A stretch of 64,000 nt of DNA from Castor canadensis (Eukaryota > Chordata > Mammalia > Rodentia > Castoridae). Under the pieces are notes generated by a model that was not told where the DNA came from, searched no databases, and worked only from the letters and a program-made list of their open reading frames with translations. The stretch is taken from positions 7,133,333 to 7,197,332 of the forward strand of contig NC_133399.1 in assembly GCF_047511655.1 (NCBI RefSeq), in the 5' to 3' direction. The position numbers and the translations under genes were made by a program. Numbering within the stretch: the first letter of the stretch is position 1; each line of letters opens with the position of its first letter. Shown piece by piece: positions 47,891 through 60,005 of the stretch.

Positions 47891-48984
47891 TTGTAATCTA
47901 AGCCCATTATTCAAAGTTTTCATCTCCGTCATTGAATTGTCCAATTTACCATTTTTCTATTTTTTGAGTGATCTTTTGCTCATAAAAGTTTTAAATACAT
48001 TTAGTGAAATAAGTCTCCCTTTTTACATCTGAGTTCCTTGCCTTATTCAGGATGCTTTTGCCAACCTGTAAACTCATTATGTAGTCTTCTTGATGTTTGT
48101 TTAAAATGCATGGTTTACTTTCATACTGATGTCTTTAATTCAACTGATATTTCATAAGGTATAGGGATAAGAAGCAACTTATTTTCCTCAAGAGAGACAC
48201 CATTTGTACCATTTTTATTGTAATATTCAAATTCTCCAACCCAGTTAAAATACAAAATTTCCATGTGTTGTATTTATAAATAACAGCAAATAAGTGTCTA
48301 TCACATCATAACCTTTGAGAACACTTTCATTATGTCCTTTGTCTTGGACTTTCCTTTACCCTATGTCTAGGACTTCCCCAACTTAACTGTTAATCCATTG
48401 ATAGTATCAAATTATTAGAGTCATATATCTTTTTCCAGTGAATGCTTGACACTCCAAATAAGTTTGTTTAAACAGGTTATTTTGAAACCACTCAACTTAG
48501 CCTATTTTTCCTATAATTCTTGCATTTTATAACTCCTTCTTTTGTTTAATTTTATTCTATAAAATACAAACATATCCATGCTATTGTGCAAACAGAAAGG
48601 TGAACAAAGCAGGTGAATCTCTGCTCATTTGGATCTCACTTCATGATGTTGAGACTCTCACACAGTGGAGAGTGTGATGCAGTGTCCCTGGGGGGCAGTC
48701 ACAGCCAGGATTCTATTCAGTGTAAAAGGAAAGAATTGTCATGGTGTGTTCAGAATTTATATTATTTATTCTCAGGAAGTCTTCAGAAATTTGTTAAAAA
48801 CAGAGGCGGGTTTGGTAGTGTGCTCATTGGATTTCTCCAAATACTTCAAAGCTGAAAGTGGGATAATAAAAAAGAAAGGATATCAAACAATAAATATAGG
48901 AAGCAGTCTGCCTCATCTGCTATTGTCCATAAAATCCACTTATTACTTGTCTTCCTGAATCTGGCTAACTCACTAGGATGAGAA
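47891..48984. other. Intron-like gap between block and OR C, no gene
   Basis: AT-rich. Some antisense-L1-like wording around 47900-48200, otherwise unassigned. The 97- and 80-codon frames near 48613-48958 show no domain. Confidence 0.35.
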
Positions 48985-49500
48985 ATAATAATTAGTTTTC
49001 CCTGTGGAATCTACAAAAGTCATCTCATAGATGTAGAATATAGAATAGTGGTTTCCACAGACTGGAGTGAGGAAAGGAAGCAAGAAGTGGGAGAAATCAA
49101 GTTGACGTAATAACTCAAATGGTAGAATGCCTGCATATCAAATGTGAGGCATTGAGTTCAAACCCCAGCACTTACAACAACAAAATGACTGGGGAAAATA
49201 TGATCAAAGGGTACAAATTTACAAGCACATTGGAAGAATAAATTTTATTATTCTATTGCATAGTAAATTGATTAAATTTAATAGTAATGAATTGTGTGTT
49301 TGAAATAGCTAGAGTATGTTAATATTTTCAGTGAAGCAAAATGATTAATGTTCTAGGTGACAGATATGTTAATTATCCTGATTTGTCATTACACAATGTA
49401 TGCATGTATTGAAACTTACGCTGTGCCCCATATATAGGTAGAACTATTATATATTATTTAAAATGCAGGAAAACATAAAAACCTGATTAACCTAATAAAT
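48985..49500 (+). mobile_element. L1 3' UTR remnant with ID SINE insertion
   Basis: L1 3' end wording (CATAGATGTAGAATATAGAATAG … GTACAAATTTACAAG … ATATGTTAATTATCCTGATTTG). An ID-like SINE lies within at 49105-49190. Similar 3' UTR sequence is at 39.6-39.99 and 55.0-55.39 kb. Confidence 0.55.
49105..49190 (+). mobile_element. ID-like SINE, plus strand
   Basis: ATAACTCAAATGGTAGAATG (A box region) and GAGTTCAAACCCCAGCACTT (B box region), then an A-rich end. A tRNA-derived SINE, not a tRNA gene. Confidence 0.75.
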
Positions 49501-49596
49501 ACTGAATGTTACAGGAAAAAAAATCTACTAATATTTAACATATGAAATGCCTATATTGGTGTTCTCTGTGAATACTTTTTATTAAATTTTTCATTT

Positions 49597-49650
49597 TCTC
49601 TCTCTCCTTCTCTCTCTTGCTCACTCTCTCTCCTTCTCCGTCTCTTCTCC
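49597..49650 (+). repeat. (TCTC)n-rich low-complexity tract
   Basis: A run of TC-rich repeats with interruptions. Confidence 0.7.
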
Positions 49651-49691
49651 CTGTACTTACACTGAGCAAGTTTTTTTGTAATCTTTTCTCT

Positions 49692-49771
49692 TTATGGTGC
49701 TAGGCATGGAAACCAGGCCATTATTTTACTAGGCAAAGATTCTACCACTGAGCTACTCCCATCCTATATTT
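49692..49771 (-). mobile_element. ID-like SINE, minus strand
   Basis: Antisense ID order: TATGGTGCTAGGCATGGAAACC … CTAGGCAAAGATTCTACCACTG … GAGCTACTCCCATCC. Confidence 0.7.
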
Positions 49772-49999
49772 ACCAGATTTCTTAAAGCATAGAATAAAAA
49801 ATGGCCATACAAAGGGAGCCTTTGTATGGCATTTTACACCTTGGAATTTCTGAGTTCATTTCATACATTTGTTCACCTAGTCATAATTTGATACAGACAT
49901 CTTGCCTGCTGTATTTTCATTTCTTATATTGTGACTTTGGGTGAGAAGAGCATGATGTTTTCATCGCCATGAGAAACTGCAAAATATGACATGTTTTTT

Positions 50000-50035
50000 G
50001 TGGTGTGTGTTTGAGTTTGTGTGTGTGTGTGTGCA
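50000..50035 (+). repeat. (GT)n simple repeat
   Basis: A GT-dinucleotide run. A decayed counterpart lies near 58598-58612 in the homologous part of unit 3. Confidence 0.7.
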
Positions 50036-50825
50036 TGTTTGTTTGTTTTTATTTATGAGTGACAGAAAGAGTACCTGGATTCAATATATTCTAAATGATA
50101 ACTAATAATACAGAGGCCAGGACTAAGGCAATGTATTGAAATTAGTAGGGAATGCATTTCAATTCATAAGGCATATTACAGCCTACTTAAAAAGCATATG
50201 GAACATCTGGACAGCACAAATCCCAATGTACTGAAGTTCAGCAGCAATGTATCCAGTCTGTTTCTTATTATTTTCTGACACCATCACTTATCACTCTACT
50301 TCTTGGCCAGTATTCTTGTCACCCTGGTTTCCTCTTGATCGTGAACATATGAAACAAGGGCTTTATTCTACTGGCCATTTATCCCACTGGCCATTTATCC
50401 CACATGAACACACATCTGTAGATCAATTTTTAGCTCCTCCTGCCACCAAATAACACGTAACATGTTTTTTCAGCACCAAACTGTCTTTGGATACATTTGC
50501 TTATATGACTTCTTCTGCATTGTATTTTAGGAGTGTTTGATTTTTTAATATATGAAACATGATCATCACTAAATATTCTTTCTCAAAGGCATGAATAGTT
50601 AGCATTTGAAATTTTTGAACACAGATCCTCGTCTAAGAAGTCTGAGTATGGGACAGGAATTCCAAATCAGAGATGGCAAGGGGATGCTCTACAGAGGAGA
50701 ATTCCCACATAAAACTTATTAATTTAAATCTTCAGTATTGAATATACATGATAATATTTCTCTCAGCTGACAATTGTAGGATTATGATATATTTTTTCCC
50801 TTTCTTTGGTAACCACATCAACCAC

Positions 50826-51729
50826 ATGAGGCAAAAGAATGACACACAAATTTCAGAATTTCTCCTTATGGGAATTTCAGAGGACCCCAGAATCCAGCTT
50901 GTCCTCTTTGGGCTGTTCCTGTCCATGTACCTGGTCACTATGCTTGGGAATCTGCTCATCATCATATCCACAATCTCAGACCCACACCTGCACACACCCA
51001 TGTACTTCTTCCTCTCCAACCTGTCTTTTGTGGACCTTGCTTTAACCTCTACCACTGTCCCAAAGATGCTGGTGAACATCCAGACGCAGAGCAAGGCCAT
51101 CACCTATAAATCCTGTATCACTCAAATGATTTTTTTCCTGCTTTTTTCAGTGTTGGACATCTTTCTGCTGACTGATGGCCTATGACCGCTTTGTGGCCAT
51201 CTGTCACCCCCTGCATTACACAGTTATCATGAACACCTGTCTCTGTGTTGTGGGTCTGGTGTCCTGGATCATAAATATCCTGCATTCCATGGTACACAGT
51301 TTCTTGGTAGTGAAGCTCTCCTACTATACTGACTTGGAAATCCCACACTTTTTCTCTGAACTTAATCAGGTAGTAAAACTGGCCTGTTCTGACATCCATC
51401 TCAATGATGTGGTGACATACTTTTCAGTTTTCCTATTCGTTTGTTGTCCTCTTGTTGGCATTATATACTCCTACTCCAAGATATTTTCCTCCATCCGTGC
51501 GATCTCTTCAGCTAAGGGGAAATATAAAGCATATTCCTCCTGTTCATCTCACCTCTCAGTTGTCTCCTTATTTTATTGCACAGGATTTGGTGTGTTCCTC
51601 AGTTCTTCTGTGAGCCAAAACACACACTCAACTCCAACAGCCTCAGTGATGTACAGTGTGGTCACCCCCATGCTGAACCCTTTCATCTATAGTCTGAGGA
51701 ACAAAGATATCAAGTGTGCTCTGAAATGA
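50826..51729 (+). pseudogene. Olfactory receptor C, nearly intact, one frameshift
   Basis: A family 7-like odorant receptor. The start chosen is [17 protein letters not shown] (50826), which puts the NDT glycosylation site at the N-terminus as usual for ORs. TM1 has [13 protein letters not shown]1-TM2 has [18 protein letters not shown]3 ends [22 protein letters not shown]5 has [16 protein letters not shown]6 has [18 protein letters not shown] and TM7 has [21 protein letters not shown]. One frameshift just before MAYDRF (about 51171) looks like loss of two bases in a valine codon (CTGACT-G-ATG); with it, translation stops at 51185. One codon appears missing after IMNTCLC. The C-terminus stops right after KCALK, roughly ten residues short of typical family members. 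Otherwise all conserved motifs and cysteines of the loops are kept. It could be a recent pseudogene, a segregating allele or a sequence error. Confidence 0.92.
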
Positions 51730-52399
51730 CTTTTTCAGATAGAAACTCTAAAAGGGAAAATTGTACTGAGGATGAGGAAGTGCCCATGATTGCAGGACTC
51801 AAAACCCATGAATCTGAAGATTCAGATTCCTTGAACAGGTCGTGGAGATAGATCTTGTTCCTTCTGTTTTATTCCTGGAGTTTCTCTGTCTCTGATTTCA
51901 GCTACTCTATACAACTGAAGTACAAAATTCATGCTCTTATACCTTCTGATCTCTACAATGTCCTATTATCTCCATTATATCATTTTCTATTTTACCTCAA
52001 ATTCTTCCATCTTTGTTTCAGAATTTCTTGATAAATTCTCATTTATCTCATAGTAAACTTTTAGGAACTATTTCACCTCATGTGACATATATTACATCAC
52101 ATAATTTTTCTTTGGTTTGGGTAAAATAGTCATAAGCTGTACTCCTTCGGGTGAAAAACTACACTTGAAAACACAGGCCACTTTTAGGATTTTAGTGGAA
52201 AAAATATGAGACTACAGTTTTTTGCTTGTTTGTTTCTCATTATTTGTGTGTCATTTGTTTGCTGCCCTTCTTGATAATGTATAATTTACTATATTAGGGT
52301 GTATTATAACTGTTGCATTTTATTGCCATTTTTGCTTCTTGTTTTTATTTCAATTAGATTTCCTCAGTCCCTATTATAATCATGGACACGAAAAGCCTT
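51730..52399. other. 3' flank of OR C, nothing recognised
   Basis: Likely former 3' UTR of OR C, followed by AT-rich DNA with no named repeat. Confidence 0.4.
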
Positions 52400-53710
52400 A
52401 GGGGTATCATCTTCCTCATATTCAGAGAAATAAGCCCTTGTAACTACAGCTATCTGATTTTCAACAAAGGTGCCAAAAACTTGCAGTGGAGAAAAGATAG
52501 TCTCTTCAGCAAATGATGTTGGGAAACCTGCATATCCACATATAGAAGAGTCAAGCTAGATCCCATTCTCTCTCACTGTATATTAAATGAATTCCAAGTG
52601 GATCAAAGGTCTAAAAGTAAGACACAGAACATTGAAACTACTAAAGGAAAGACCCCTGAATGTATAGGCATAGTTAATGTATTTCTCATTTGAAATACAA
52701 TTACTCAGGATATAAGAGCAAGAGTTGACAAAGGGAATGGTACCAAATTGGTAGTTTTATGCACAGAAGGAAACAATCACCAGAATCAAGAAACGATCTT
52801 CAGAATGGGAGAAAATCTTTGCAAGCTAGTCATGGGATAAAGGATTGATATTCACAATATGTAAAGAGACCCAAAAATTAAACACCCGTAACAATCTAAT
52901 TAATAAATGGGGAAATGAATTACATAGACACTTCTGAAAAGATGTATAAATGGCTAATAAATACGTGAATAAAAGTTCGACACCCTTACCTGTAAAGTAA
53001 ATGCAACTCAAAAGAACTCCGAGATTCTGTCTTTCCCCAGTCTCAATGGCAATCATCACGAAAACAAGTGACAAAGGGGATGCAGGGGAAAGGGAATCAT
53101 TATGGACTGTTGGTGGGCAGGAAAGTTAGTGCAGCCACTATGGAATTCAGTGGATATTCCTGAAAAAAAACTAAACATAGAGTTATCATATGATTCTGTT
53201 ACAGCAATCCTGGACAGCATCAGAAGGAAAGTAAGTCAGCATACAATTGAGACATGGGCACACTCATGTTTAAAACAACACCATTCACAATGGCTAAGCT
53301 ATAGAACCAGCCTAGGTTCCTATCAACCATTGACTGGGTAAAGAATTTGTGGTGTATATATACAATGTAGCGTTTACCTATAAAGATGAATGAAATTATG
53401 TCCTTTGCAGGAAATGGATGAACAGAAGTAGAAATAATCAAGTTAAGTGAAATAAGTCAGACAGAAAAAGAGGAAATTACATGAACATGAAACAAGAACT
53501 GTTTGGGGAGCGGAACCACTGGGATGGAGGAGGGCTAAAAGAGAGTGTGAGAGGGTGATTATGATTGAATTTATTGATACACATGTATGAAAATAAGGTA
53601 GTTAAACTCACCAAAATTAGTTGAAAGGGAGGAAGTGTGACAAAGAGGTGCAACAGACAGAGTGGATCTGATCAATTACTTCATGCGCATGTATGGAAAA
53701 TCACAATAAA
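52400..53710 (+). mobile_element. Old L1 3' part, plus strand
   Basis: ORF2 C-terminal landmarks (GCTATCTGATTTTCAACAAAGG; ACTGTTGGTGGGCAGGAAAG; CCATTCACAATGGCTAAGC) and 3' UTR. The reading frame is destroyed. Confidence 0.78.
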
Positions 53711-54029
53711 CCCTTAGTATAATTTATATACAATGACAAAAATGCATAAAAGGAAATGAAAAAATGATGGATTACTATTGAGATTTGGAGAGGATGAGGG
53801 AGGAGATGGAAGAATAGAATCGAAGAATATTGTAAATATGTATGAAAAGTTCATAATGAATCCCATGTAATAATTGATAGGAAAGTTATAAAGAGGTGAC
53901 AGAAGGAATAAAATGAGGTACAGAGGGATAATATGATCAAAGCATGCTACATGCATGTAGGGAAATACCGCAGTGAAACTCTCACTTTTACAATTAACAT
54001 ATGCTAATAAACAAGCAAAACCAAATATT
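53711..54029 (+). mobile_element. L1 3' UTR-like purine-rich remnant
   Basis: Further 3' UTR-like wording (GGAGAGGATGAGGGAGGAG … ATATGATCAAAGCATGCTACATGC) after the previous L1 end, probably from another insertion. Confidence 0.5.
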
Positions 54030-55390
54030 GACAGTAATACCTTCAGCAAGTGGTTTTGGGAAAGCTAAATAATTGCATGCAGAATTTAAAAAACAGAATT
54101 TTAAATTTCACAATACATAGAAATCCTCACAGAGATGAAAGATTCAACCGTAAGTTCCAAAACATTCAAGTACCACTAAGAAAACAGGAGAAATATGTGA
54201 AGAAACTGTTATGGGCAAAGATTTCATGGATCTGATCCCAAAAGCATAATTATAAAACCAAAACTATACAAATAGAATTACATCAAACCAAAAATCCTCT
54301 ACAGAGCAGTGGAGACCATGAGCAGTTTAAGATCAAGCATGATATGAGAAAATAATTACAAATTGTTACTGTAACAAGAGAATCAAATCCGGAGTATATA
54401 AACACTCAAAACATTCAATGGTTAATAGTCAAACAATTTGATTTAAAAACAGATAACTGATTGGAATACACTTTTCCAAGAATAAGATGTAAATGGTAAA
54501 ATGATACAGAAAATATTCAACATCACTATTCATAAGGAAGATGCAGACTGACACATAAGAGACTACCATATCATCACAGTCAGAATGACTATATTTAAAA
54601 ATTTTCTTTGGAAGTGTGGTATGGGAAATCCACATACACTGTTAATAGAACATAAAATAATGCAGTCATTATAGAAAATAGTATGGAAATTACACAAAAA
54701 AATTAAAGATGGACCTACCATATGATTGAGCAGTGCCACTACTCAATAGACATCCAAAGAATGGGAAATCAGAATGCTGAAAAGAGAAACACAGCCCTTC
54801 ATTTCAGGATTATTTACAATATCCAAGTTATAGAACAAACCTGAGTGTCCACTTAAGGACAGATGGATAAAGAAAATTTGATATATAAACACAATACCAT
54901 ATCACTGAGCCATAGATAGAATGAAATTGTGTCATTTTCAGAAACTCAGATGGAACAGAAGGAAATTGTGTTAAATGAAAGAAGCCAGGTAAAAAACAAA
55001 AATAGCACACATGCCTGCTCAGATGCAGAGATATATAAATTATAATAAATTATTATTATACTGATTCATAGTAGTTGAGAGTAAAATAGAGTGTATTAAA
55101 GGCTGAGACTCGTTAAGCAGGAGAGAGGAGAGACAGAGACTTGTGATTCAGTAGAAAATATTACATAGGAGTAAAAATTTCTCAAGTTCATCAGCACAAT
55201 AGGGTTAATATACCTAACAATAATTTATGGTTTGTATATAGTTAGAAAATGATATTTTGAATGTTCCCAATGAATACAAAAATGTTTAAGATGATGTGTA
55301 TGGTAATATAGCAGAATAAATCACTATACATCTAAATTACATATTGAAATAGCAAGCACTGTACAATTATGTGTCCAATAAAAATTAAAA
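54030..55390 (+). mobile_element. Another old L1 3' part, plus strand
   Basis: A second ORF2 C-terminal stretch in the same orientation (CAGTAATACCTTCAGCAAGTG; ATTTACAATATCCAAGTTATAG; AGACTCGTTAAGCAGGAGAG), ending in L1 3' UTR and an A-rich end at about 55390. Confidence 0.72.
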
Positions 55391-55397
55391 AGTAAAA

Positions 55398-55637
55398 GTT
55401 GGGTGTGGTTGCACACACTTGTGGTCCCACCTCCTCAGGAGGTACAGGACAGAGAACCATTATCTGAGGCCAGCCTGGGAAAAATTATCATGAGACCCTA
55501 TATGAAAACAAGCAAACACAAAATAAGCTAGAACTGTGGATCAAGTTGTGGAGCAAATACCTAGGAAATATGAGACCATGAGTTTAATCCCTAGCCCTGG
55601 AAAATGAATGAATGAATAAATAAATTAAAATAAAAAA
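55398..55637 (+). mobile_element. B1/ID composite SINE, plus strand
   Basis: B1-like part (GTTGGGTGTGGTTGCACACA … GAGGCCAGCCTGGG) followed by an ID-like part (GTGGATCAAGTTGTGGAGCA … GAGTTTAATCCCTAGCCC) and a long A-rich tail with GAAT/AAAT repeats. Confidence 0.8.
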
Positions 55638-55724
55638 GAAGGCATAAACACTAGAGAGAAACAACACACATATTAGGTTGTAGTTTTTGTGAATCAAATT
55701 ACCAGAAACTAACTAAAACAATAC

Positions 55725-57800
55725 CCATTTGTTATCTTTTCATCTGTGAAAAAAATTCTTGGCATGGCATGGTTGGGTTTTGTGTTCAGAGTTTTATATG
55801 GGTCAGTTACTACTATTGTACAGGCTGAGTTATCATCTGGAGCTCAGGAAGCTCCTCCAGACTCACTCAGCTCATGAGAAGAGTTCATTCTTCAGTGCTG
55901 TTAGCACTGAAGTCTGTTGTCATGGTGGGTGTTGCACAGGGCCCCCTATGGCGTTGGTAACTATTCTCAGTTTCTTACCACAAGGGCCTCTCACAGTCTG
56001 GAGAGTCACTACTCAAGACCAGCAGAACAGTCAAGGGCCTTCCCTGGACATTGCTGAAATGTACCATACCTCTAGCCCACTAAATTTCCCTTATTTCCTT
56101 CCCCAAACACTTTATCCATATTTCAAAACAATATTCATAAACTATTATGAGCTACTTCAACAGCATTTCACACTGAAATCTCAAGCCACATGTGCTAACA
56201 TCATTTATGAGTTCACTGAGAAAATAAATATCTACTGAGCACCTGCCAGGTTTTGGGCATTTTGGCCCCACAGTCTTGAATTTTGGATTCATTTTTATAC
56301 TCTGAATATTTCTGTCTCCTCTAAAATTAATGTTTTGAGATCTTGACTCCCAAGGGACCCAGGAAGGCTGATCCCTTGACCATTCTAAGTAAATTTGGAA
56401 TGGGGTTCACAACAGTTCAGACCACAAAGCATAGACATTTATGAAAGCTGAATCAGACAATATTTATTAGTTGTTAATTTCAGGGAAGTGTACATGTAAT
56501 CATTTAAATGCATTCGTTTTATAATTTTCAAAGTAATTAAAGAACACTTTGATATGTACATATGAAAATAGCATAATGAAGCTCAGTAAAATGGTTAAAA
56601 GATGTGATGAGGGTAGCCATGAAACAGTGATGTAGAAAAAGTGAATCAGTGTTCCATATGATTGAATATAATTGTGAAAAGGAACCAATTTTGTACAAAT
56701 TAATTTATACTAAAATAATTTTAAAATGCATGGCTAAATATAATCTCGTAATTTGTATCATAAACCTAACACTTTTATTATTTTGAAAACTGCATGAAGC
56801 CAAGTTTTATGACACTTATGCTTTTCTATCAATGGATCGCAGATCACCCCCTTATTGAAGAAAACTTAGTAAACATTTTGAAGTTATCAGGGACCGTGTC
56901 TCCAACACTAGTCAAGGCTTTGCGGAGCCAAGGGACCTAGATAAGATGGGTTCATCAGATGTAGACGCTGGAGAAGACTAAGTGAGCTTTTGGATAAGGT
57001 GTTAGGGGTTATATCCTTAGAGGGCAAATGAGCTGAAGAAGAGGTGGTAAAGATCAATTCACCTGAGATCTTGGGAACAGAGAATCAGTAAGGAAATTGG
57101 CTGCCTGCAGAGCAACATAACATAGGGAAATGATGTTCTCCAGACTGGAATATAGAAGGGAAATGTGCCCAGTGAGCATACACGGTGCTGCAATACCTCC
57201 CCTGCCATTGTCCTCTGTGTGTGTGTGAGAGACTTGGGCTGGGTGGGACATGGTTGTGTCCTGTGCGGTAATCATCTCGGTCAGGGAGTGATGCTTGAGC
57301 AATTCCTGCTGCCTTGGGTGTGAACCTACCTTCAGTTTCCACTGTCACATCAAGAATAGAATCTGGACTTCCATGGTAAGACATTTGTGCAGAAAGCCCA
57401 TCCAGGTGAGTCCAAAATCCTTTCAAGGGCTTCAGGTGAGCTTCGGAGAGATGGAAGATAGGAGCATTTACCCAAAGTCACCTGATAACCCATTCAACCC
57501 ACCCAAAAACTGAGAGATGGCTGTAGCTGTCTGCTGCTATTTTGATTAATTCACTGATGTGTTTATTTCCCATTCTATAAAAGGAAGTGAATATTGAGCT
57601 CAGCAGTACAGGATCATTGTTGACAGTAAAGTGATGCCAATGGAAGCCCAGTTAGAAGAGGAACTGAGATTCTTAATGTGGGTTCATTGTGTGTAGATAC
57701 TGTATTCCTAGGACCCTTGCATCCACTCAGGTGGAAAAGAGAAACAGTGACTACCTGTGGAAGAATATGCATTTCTTATTTGTCAGATAGAGCAGCATTT
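55725..57800 (+). repeat. OR upstream block, plus copy (unit 3, for OR D)
   Basis: Homologous to units 1 and 2 with shared landmarks in the same order: CATTTGTTATCTTTTCATCTG, CCAGCAGAACAGTCAAG, AACAGCATTTCACACTGAAATC, GCAGATCACCCCCTTATTG, CAACACTAGTCAAG, GACATGGTTGTGTCC, ATTGACTGATGTGTTTATTTCC-like, and GGAAGCCCAGTTAGAAGAGG. A diverged MLT1-like start is near 56293. The aligned TATA position reads TTGTGTCC. OR D follows about 2.1 kb downstream. Confidence 0.78.
57340..57407 (+). promoter_or_regulatory. Candidate OR D first exon and donor
   Basis: GAATCTGGACTTCCATGG is followed by AGAAAGCCCATCCAG|GTGAGT, with the exon end at 57405, matching the donor context at 28249. A second donor-like ATG|GTAAGA lies at 57375. 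Confidence 0.4.
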
Positions 57801-58267
57801 TCATTTTATTATTATGCTATGCCTATATTCCACAGATAACAACCTTTCAATGGAAGATCCAATTTTGCACAATTAGCCTAATAAATATTGAAGATTTCAG
57901 GTAAGATGTCTTCTAACATTTCACAAATTTTATTCTTCTTTGTGTATTTCTTTAAGACTTTATTTCTTCTTTGAGTTTTATTTCCCCATATGTGTGTTCA
58001 GTGTGTGTTATACCACTCAGAATATGCCATTTCTTTTCTTATTTGAGAATTGCTGTTTTGATCTTTTATGACTTTTTACTAGTTCCCAAGTGGATATGGT
58101 TGGAGTTGGAATCCAGTCAAAAACATGAAAGCTGTGTGTTCTATACAACCTCTCCAGGACCACTTGAACTTGATAGACCTTTTCTCCATTAAGGAAATTT
58201 AATTTCTCTCAGGTGCCCCATTTCTGACTCTGACTTCCCTAAGGTCTCTGTGTCTCCCCTCACCCAT
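57801..58267. other. Gap between block and OR D, no gene
   Basis: Partly homologous to 49.5-50.1 kb (CCTAATAAATATTGAAGATTTCAGG near 57878 versus 49494). No gene seen. Confidence 0.4.
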
Positions 58268-58356
58268 ATTTTTATCTGTTCATTGCTAGAGATCAAATCT
58301 GTCTTGCCTATACTAGGAAAGCTCTCTACCCCTGAGCTACATTCCCAGCCCTTTAA
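58268..58356 (-). mobile_element. ID-like SINE, minus strand
   Basis: Antisense ID order: TTGCTAGAGATCAAATCTG … CTAGGAAAGCTCTCTACCCCTG … GAGCTACATTCCCAGCCC. Confidence 0.72.
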
Positions 58357-59516
58357 AAAATATTTCTTTAAATACACGGTAGGAAATGTCCCTACCAAGG
58401 CTCTTCTCAAGTTTAAATGTGTATGGGAAATTTATAATGTGGAAATTCTCAGTGTAATTCATACATCCCTTCACAGAAATATAATAAGATGAAGATAGCT
58501 GTTTTGTGTCTTTTCCTTTCTCATGTGAGACTGAGAATGAGAAGAACTTGGTATTAACATAGCCCTTACAAACCACCACATGTGGCATGTTTTCAAGTGT
58601 TGTGTGTGTATCTTTAAAAGTGAAAGGAGGTTTAACAGAAAGTGGACCTGGGTTCAATATATTTCAAAATGTAATGCAAAAAGCATAGGTTATAATGCAA
58701 GCCAAAAATAGAAATGAACAGGTGATGCATTTCAATCAACAGTGCAACTTTGTGGCTTAAAATGCTAGTGTAAGAGCATCTGAACAGACAGACTCCTTGT
58801 ATCTTGAAATTCCATAAGTGATGTGTCTGTTTATTGCCTGGCACCCCCTCTCATCCATCTCTATCCTGTTCATTCTTCTAGTTGTATTTGCTTCCTATGC
58901 ACCTTGAATTTCTGAATGAAGTATCTTCCATGAGAACTTGCATGGCTGTTCCTCCTACCACAAATGCAGTTCTGCAGATAACTGTGACTCCCTCTTTGTC
59001 TTCCTGGGGTTTCTTTGCCAGTATCATCTATATGTTCTTCTTGCCTGAAAGCCCAGTAAAAATACCACTCCTGATGTACTTTGCTTCATAGCTCTTATTT
59101 TTCTTCCAAATTCTGAAATCTCCTGACATGTTATATTATAATTTCTTTATGTGATTGTATTTTCATTCATTTCCCTGTATTATTTGTCACAGTGGATTTT
59201 AGAATTATTTTCTTTCTTGAGCAGATCAATCATTTCTTGCACACTGACCAGAACATGATCATCGCTACATTACATTCCTCAAATGCGTAAAAGCATTAGT
59301 GTTTAACATTTTTCAATACATGACCTCTTAGAAAGAGTCTGAGAGTGAACAGGAATTCCAAAGAGAGAATGCAAGGGGATTCTCTACAGAGGAGCAGATG
59401 CATATGCAAAACCTAGGAATTCAAGTATTGAATAGAGAACATATAAGACATTATTTTTGTCTGATTACTTCTGCACAATTGTGTCATACCTCTTTTTCAT
59501 TAAGGCCATCAACTAC
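58357..59516. other. Upstream flank of OR D, duplicated with that of OR C
   Basis: 59250-59450 aligns by eye with 50570-50770 (ACATGATCATC, AATTCCAAA-AGAGA-GCAAGGGGAT, CTCTACAGAGGAG, AAGTATTGAAT), so the duplication covers the whole region between the upstream block and the receptor. No gene. Confidence 0.55.
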
Positions 59517-60005
59517 ATGGTGCCAGAGTTTGACACATGGATTGTAGAATTTCTTCTTCTGGCAATTTCAGAGGACCACAGGTTGCAGCCTGTCCTCTTT
59601 GGACTCTTTCTGCCCTTGTACCTGTGTTTGGGAATGTAGTCATCCCGGCAATGATCTCAGTCTCTCACCTGCACACACCCATGTAGTTCTTCACCTCTAA
59701 CCTGTCCTTTGTGGACATCTGTGTTGTCTCCAACATCATCCCAATGATGTTGGTGAAGACCCAAATGCAGGCCATGACCTTCGCTTACAAAGACTGCATT
59801 ACTCAAATGTAGTTTTTCATACTACTTAAACAATCAGACATGCTTCTTTTCACCATGATGGAGTTTGATCACTTTGTGGACATTTGTCACTCTCTACATT
59901 ACACAGTCACCATGAACCTCTAGTTCTATATGTTGTTGGTTCTGGTGTCCTAAATGGTGAGTGCCCTGAACTCCATCCTACATAGCTTAGTGGTTTTCAA
60001 TGTTT
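59517..60005 (+). pseudogene. Olfactory receptor pseudogene D, 5' half only
   Basis: Starts MVPEFDTWIVEFLLLAISED (59517). The TM1 region reads VLFGLFLPLYL and then lacks about three codons before a stop. TM2-TM3 loop wording (LHTPM, then a stop, then NLSFVDICVVSNIIPMMLVKTQMQ) and a decayed TM3-end motif (MEFDHFVDICHSLHYTVTMN) follow with further stops. Homology ends at about 60005 in TM4-ECL2, after which the sequence is unrelated. TM5-TM7 are missing. It is the tandem partner of OR C, since their upstream flanks match, but much more decayed. Confidence 0.85.

Noticed and set aside
55759-56238. 159-codon plus-strand open frame.
   Set aside because: It lies in the duplicated OR upstream block. 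Units 1 and 2 do not preserve the frame, so it is probably chance.
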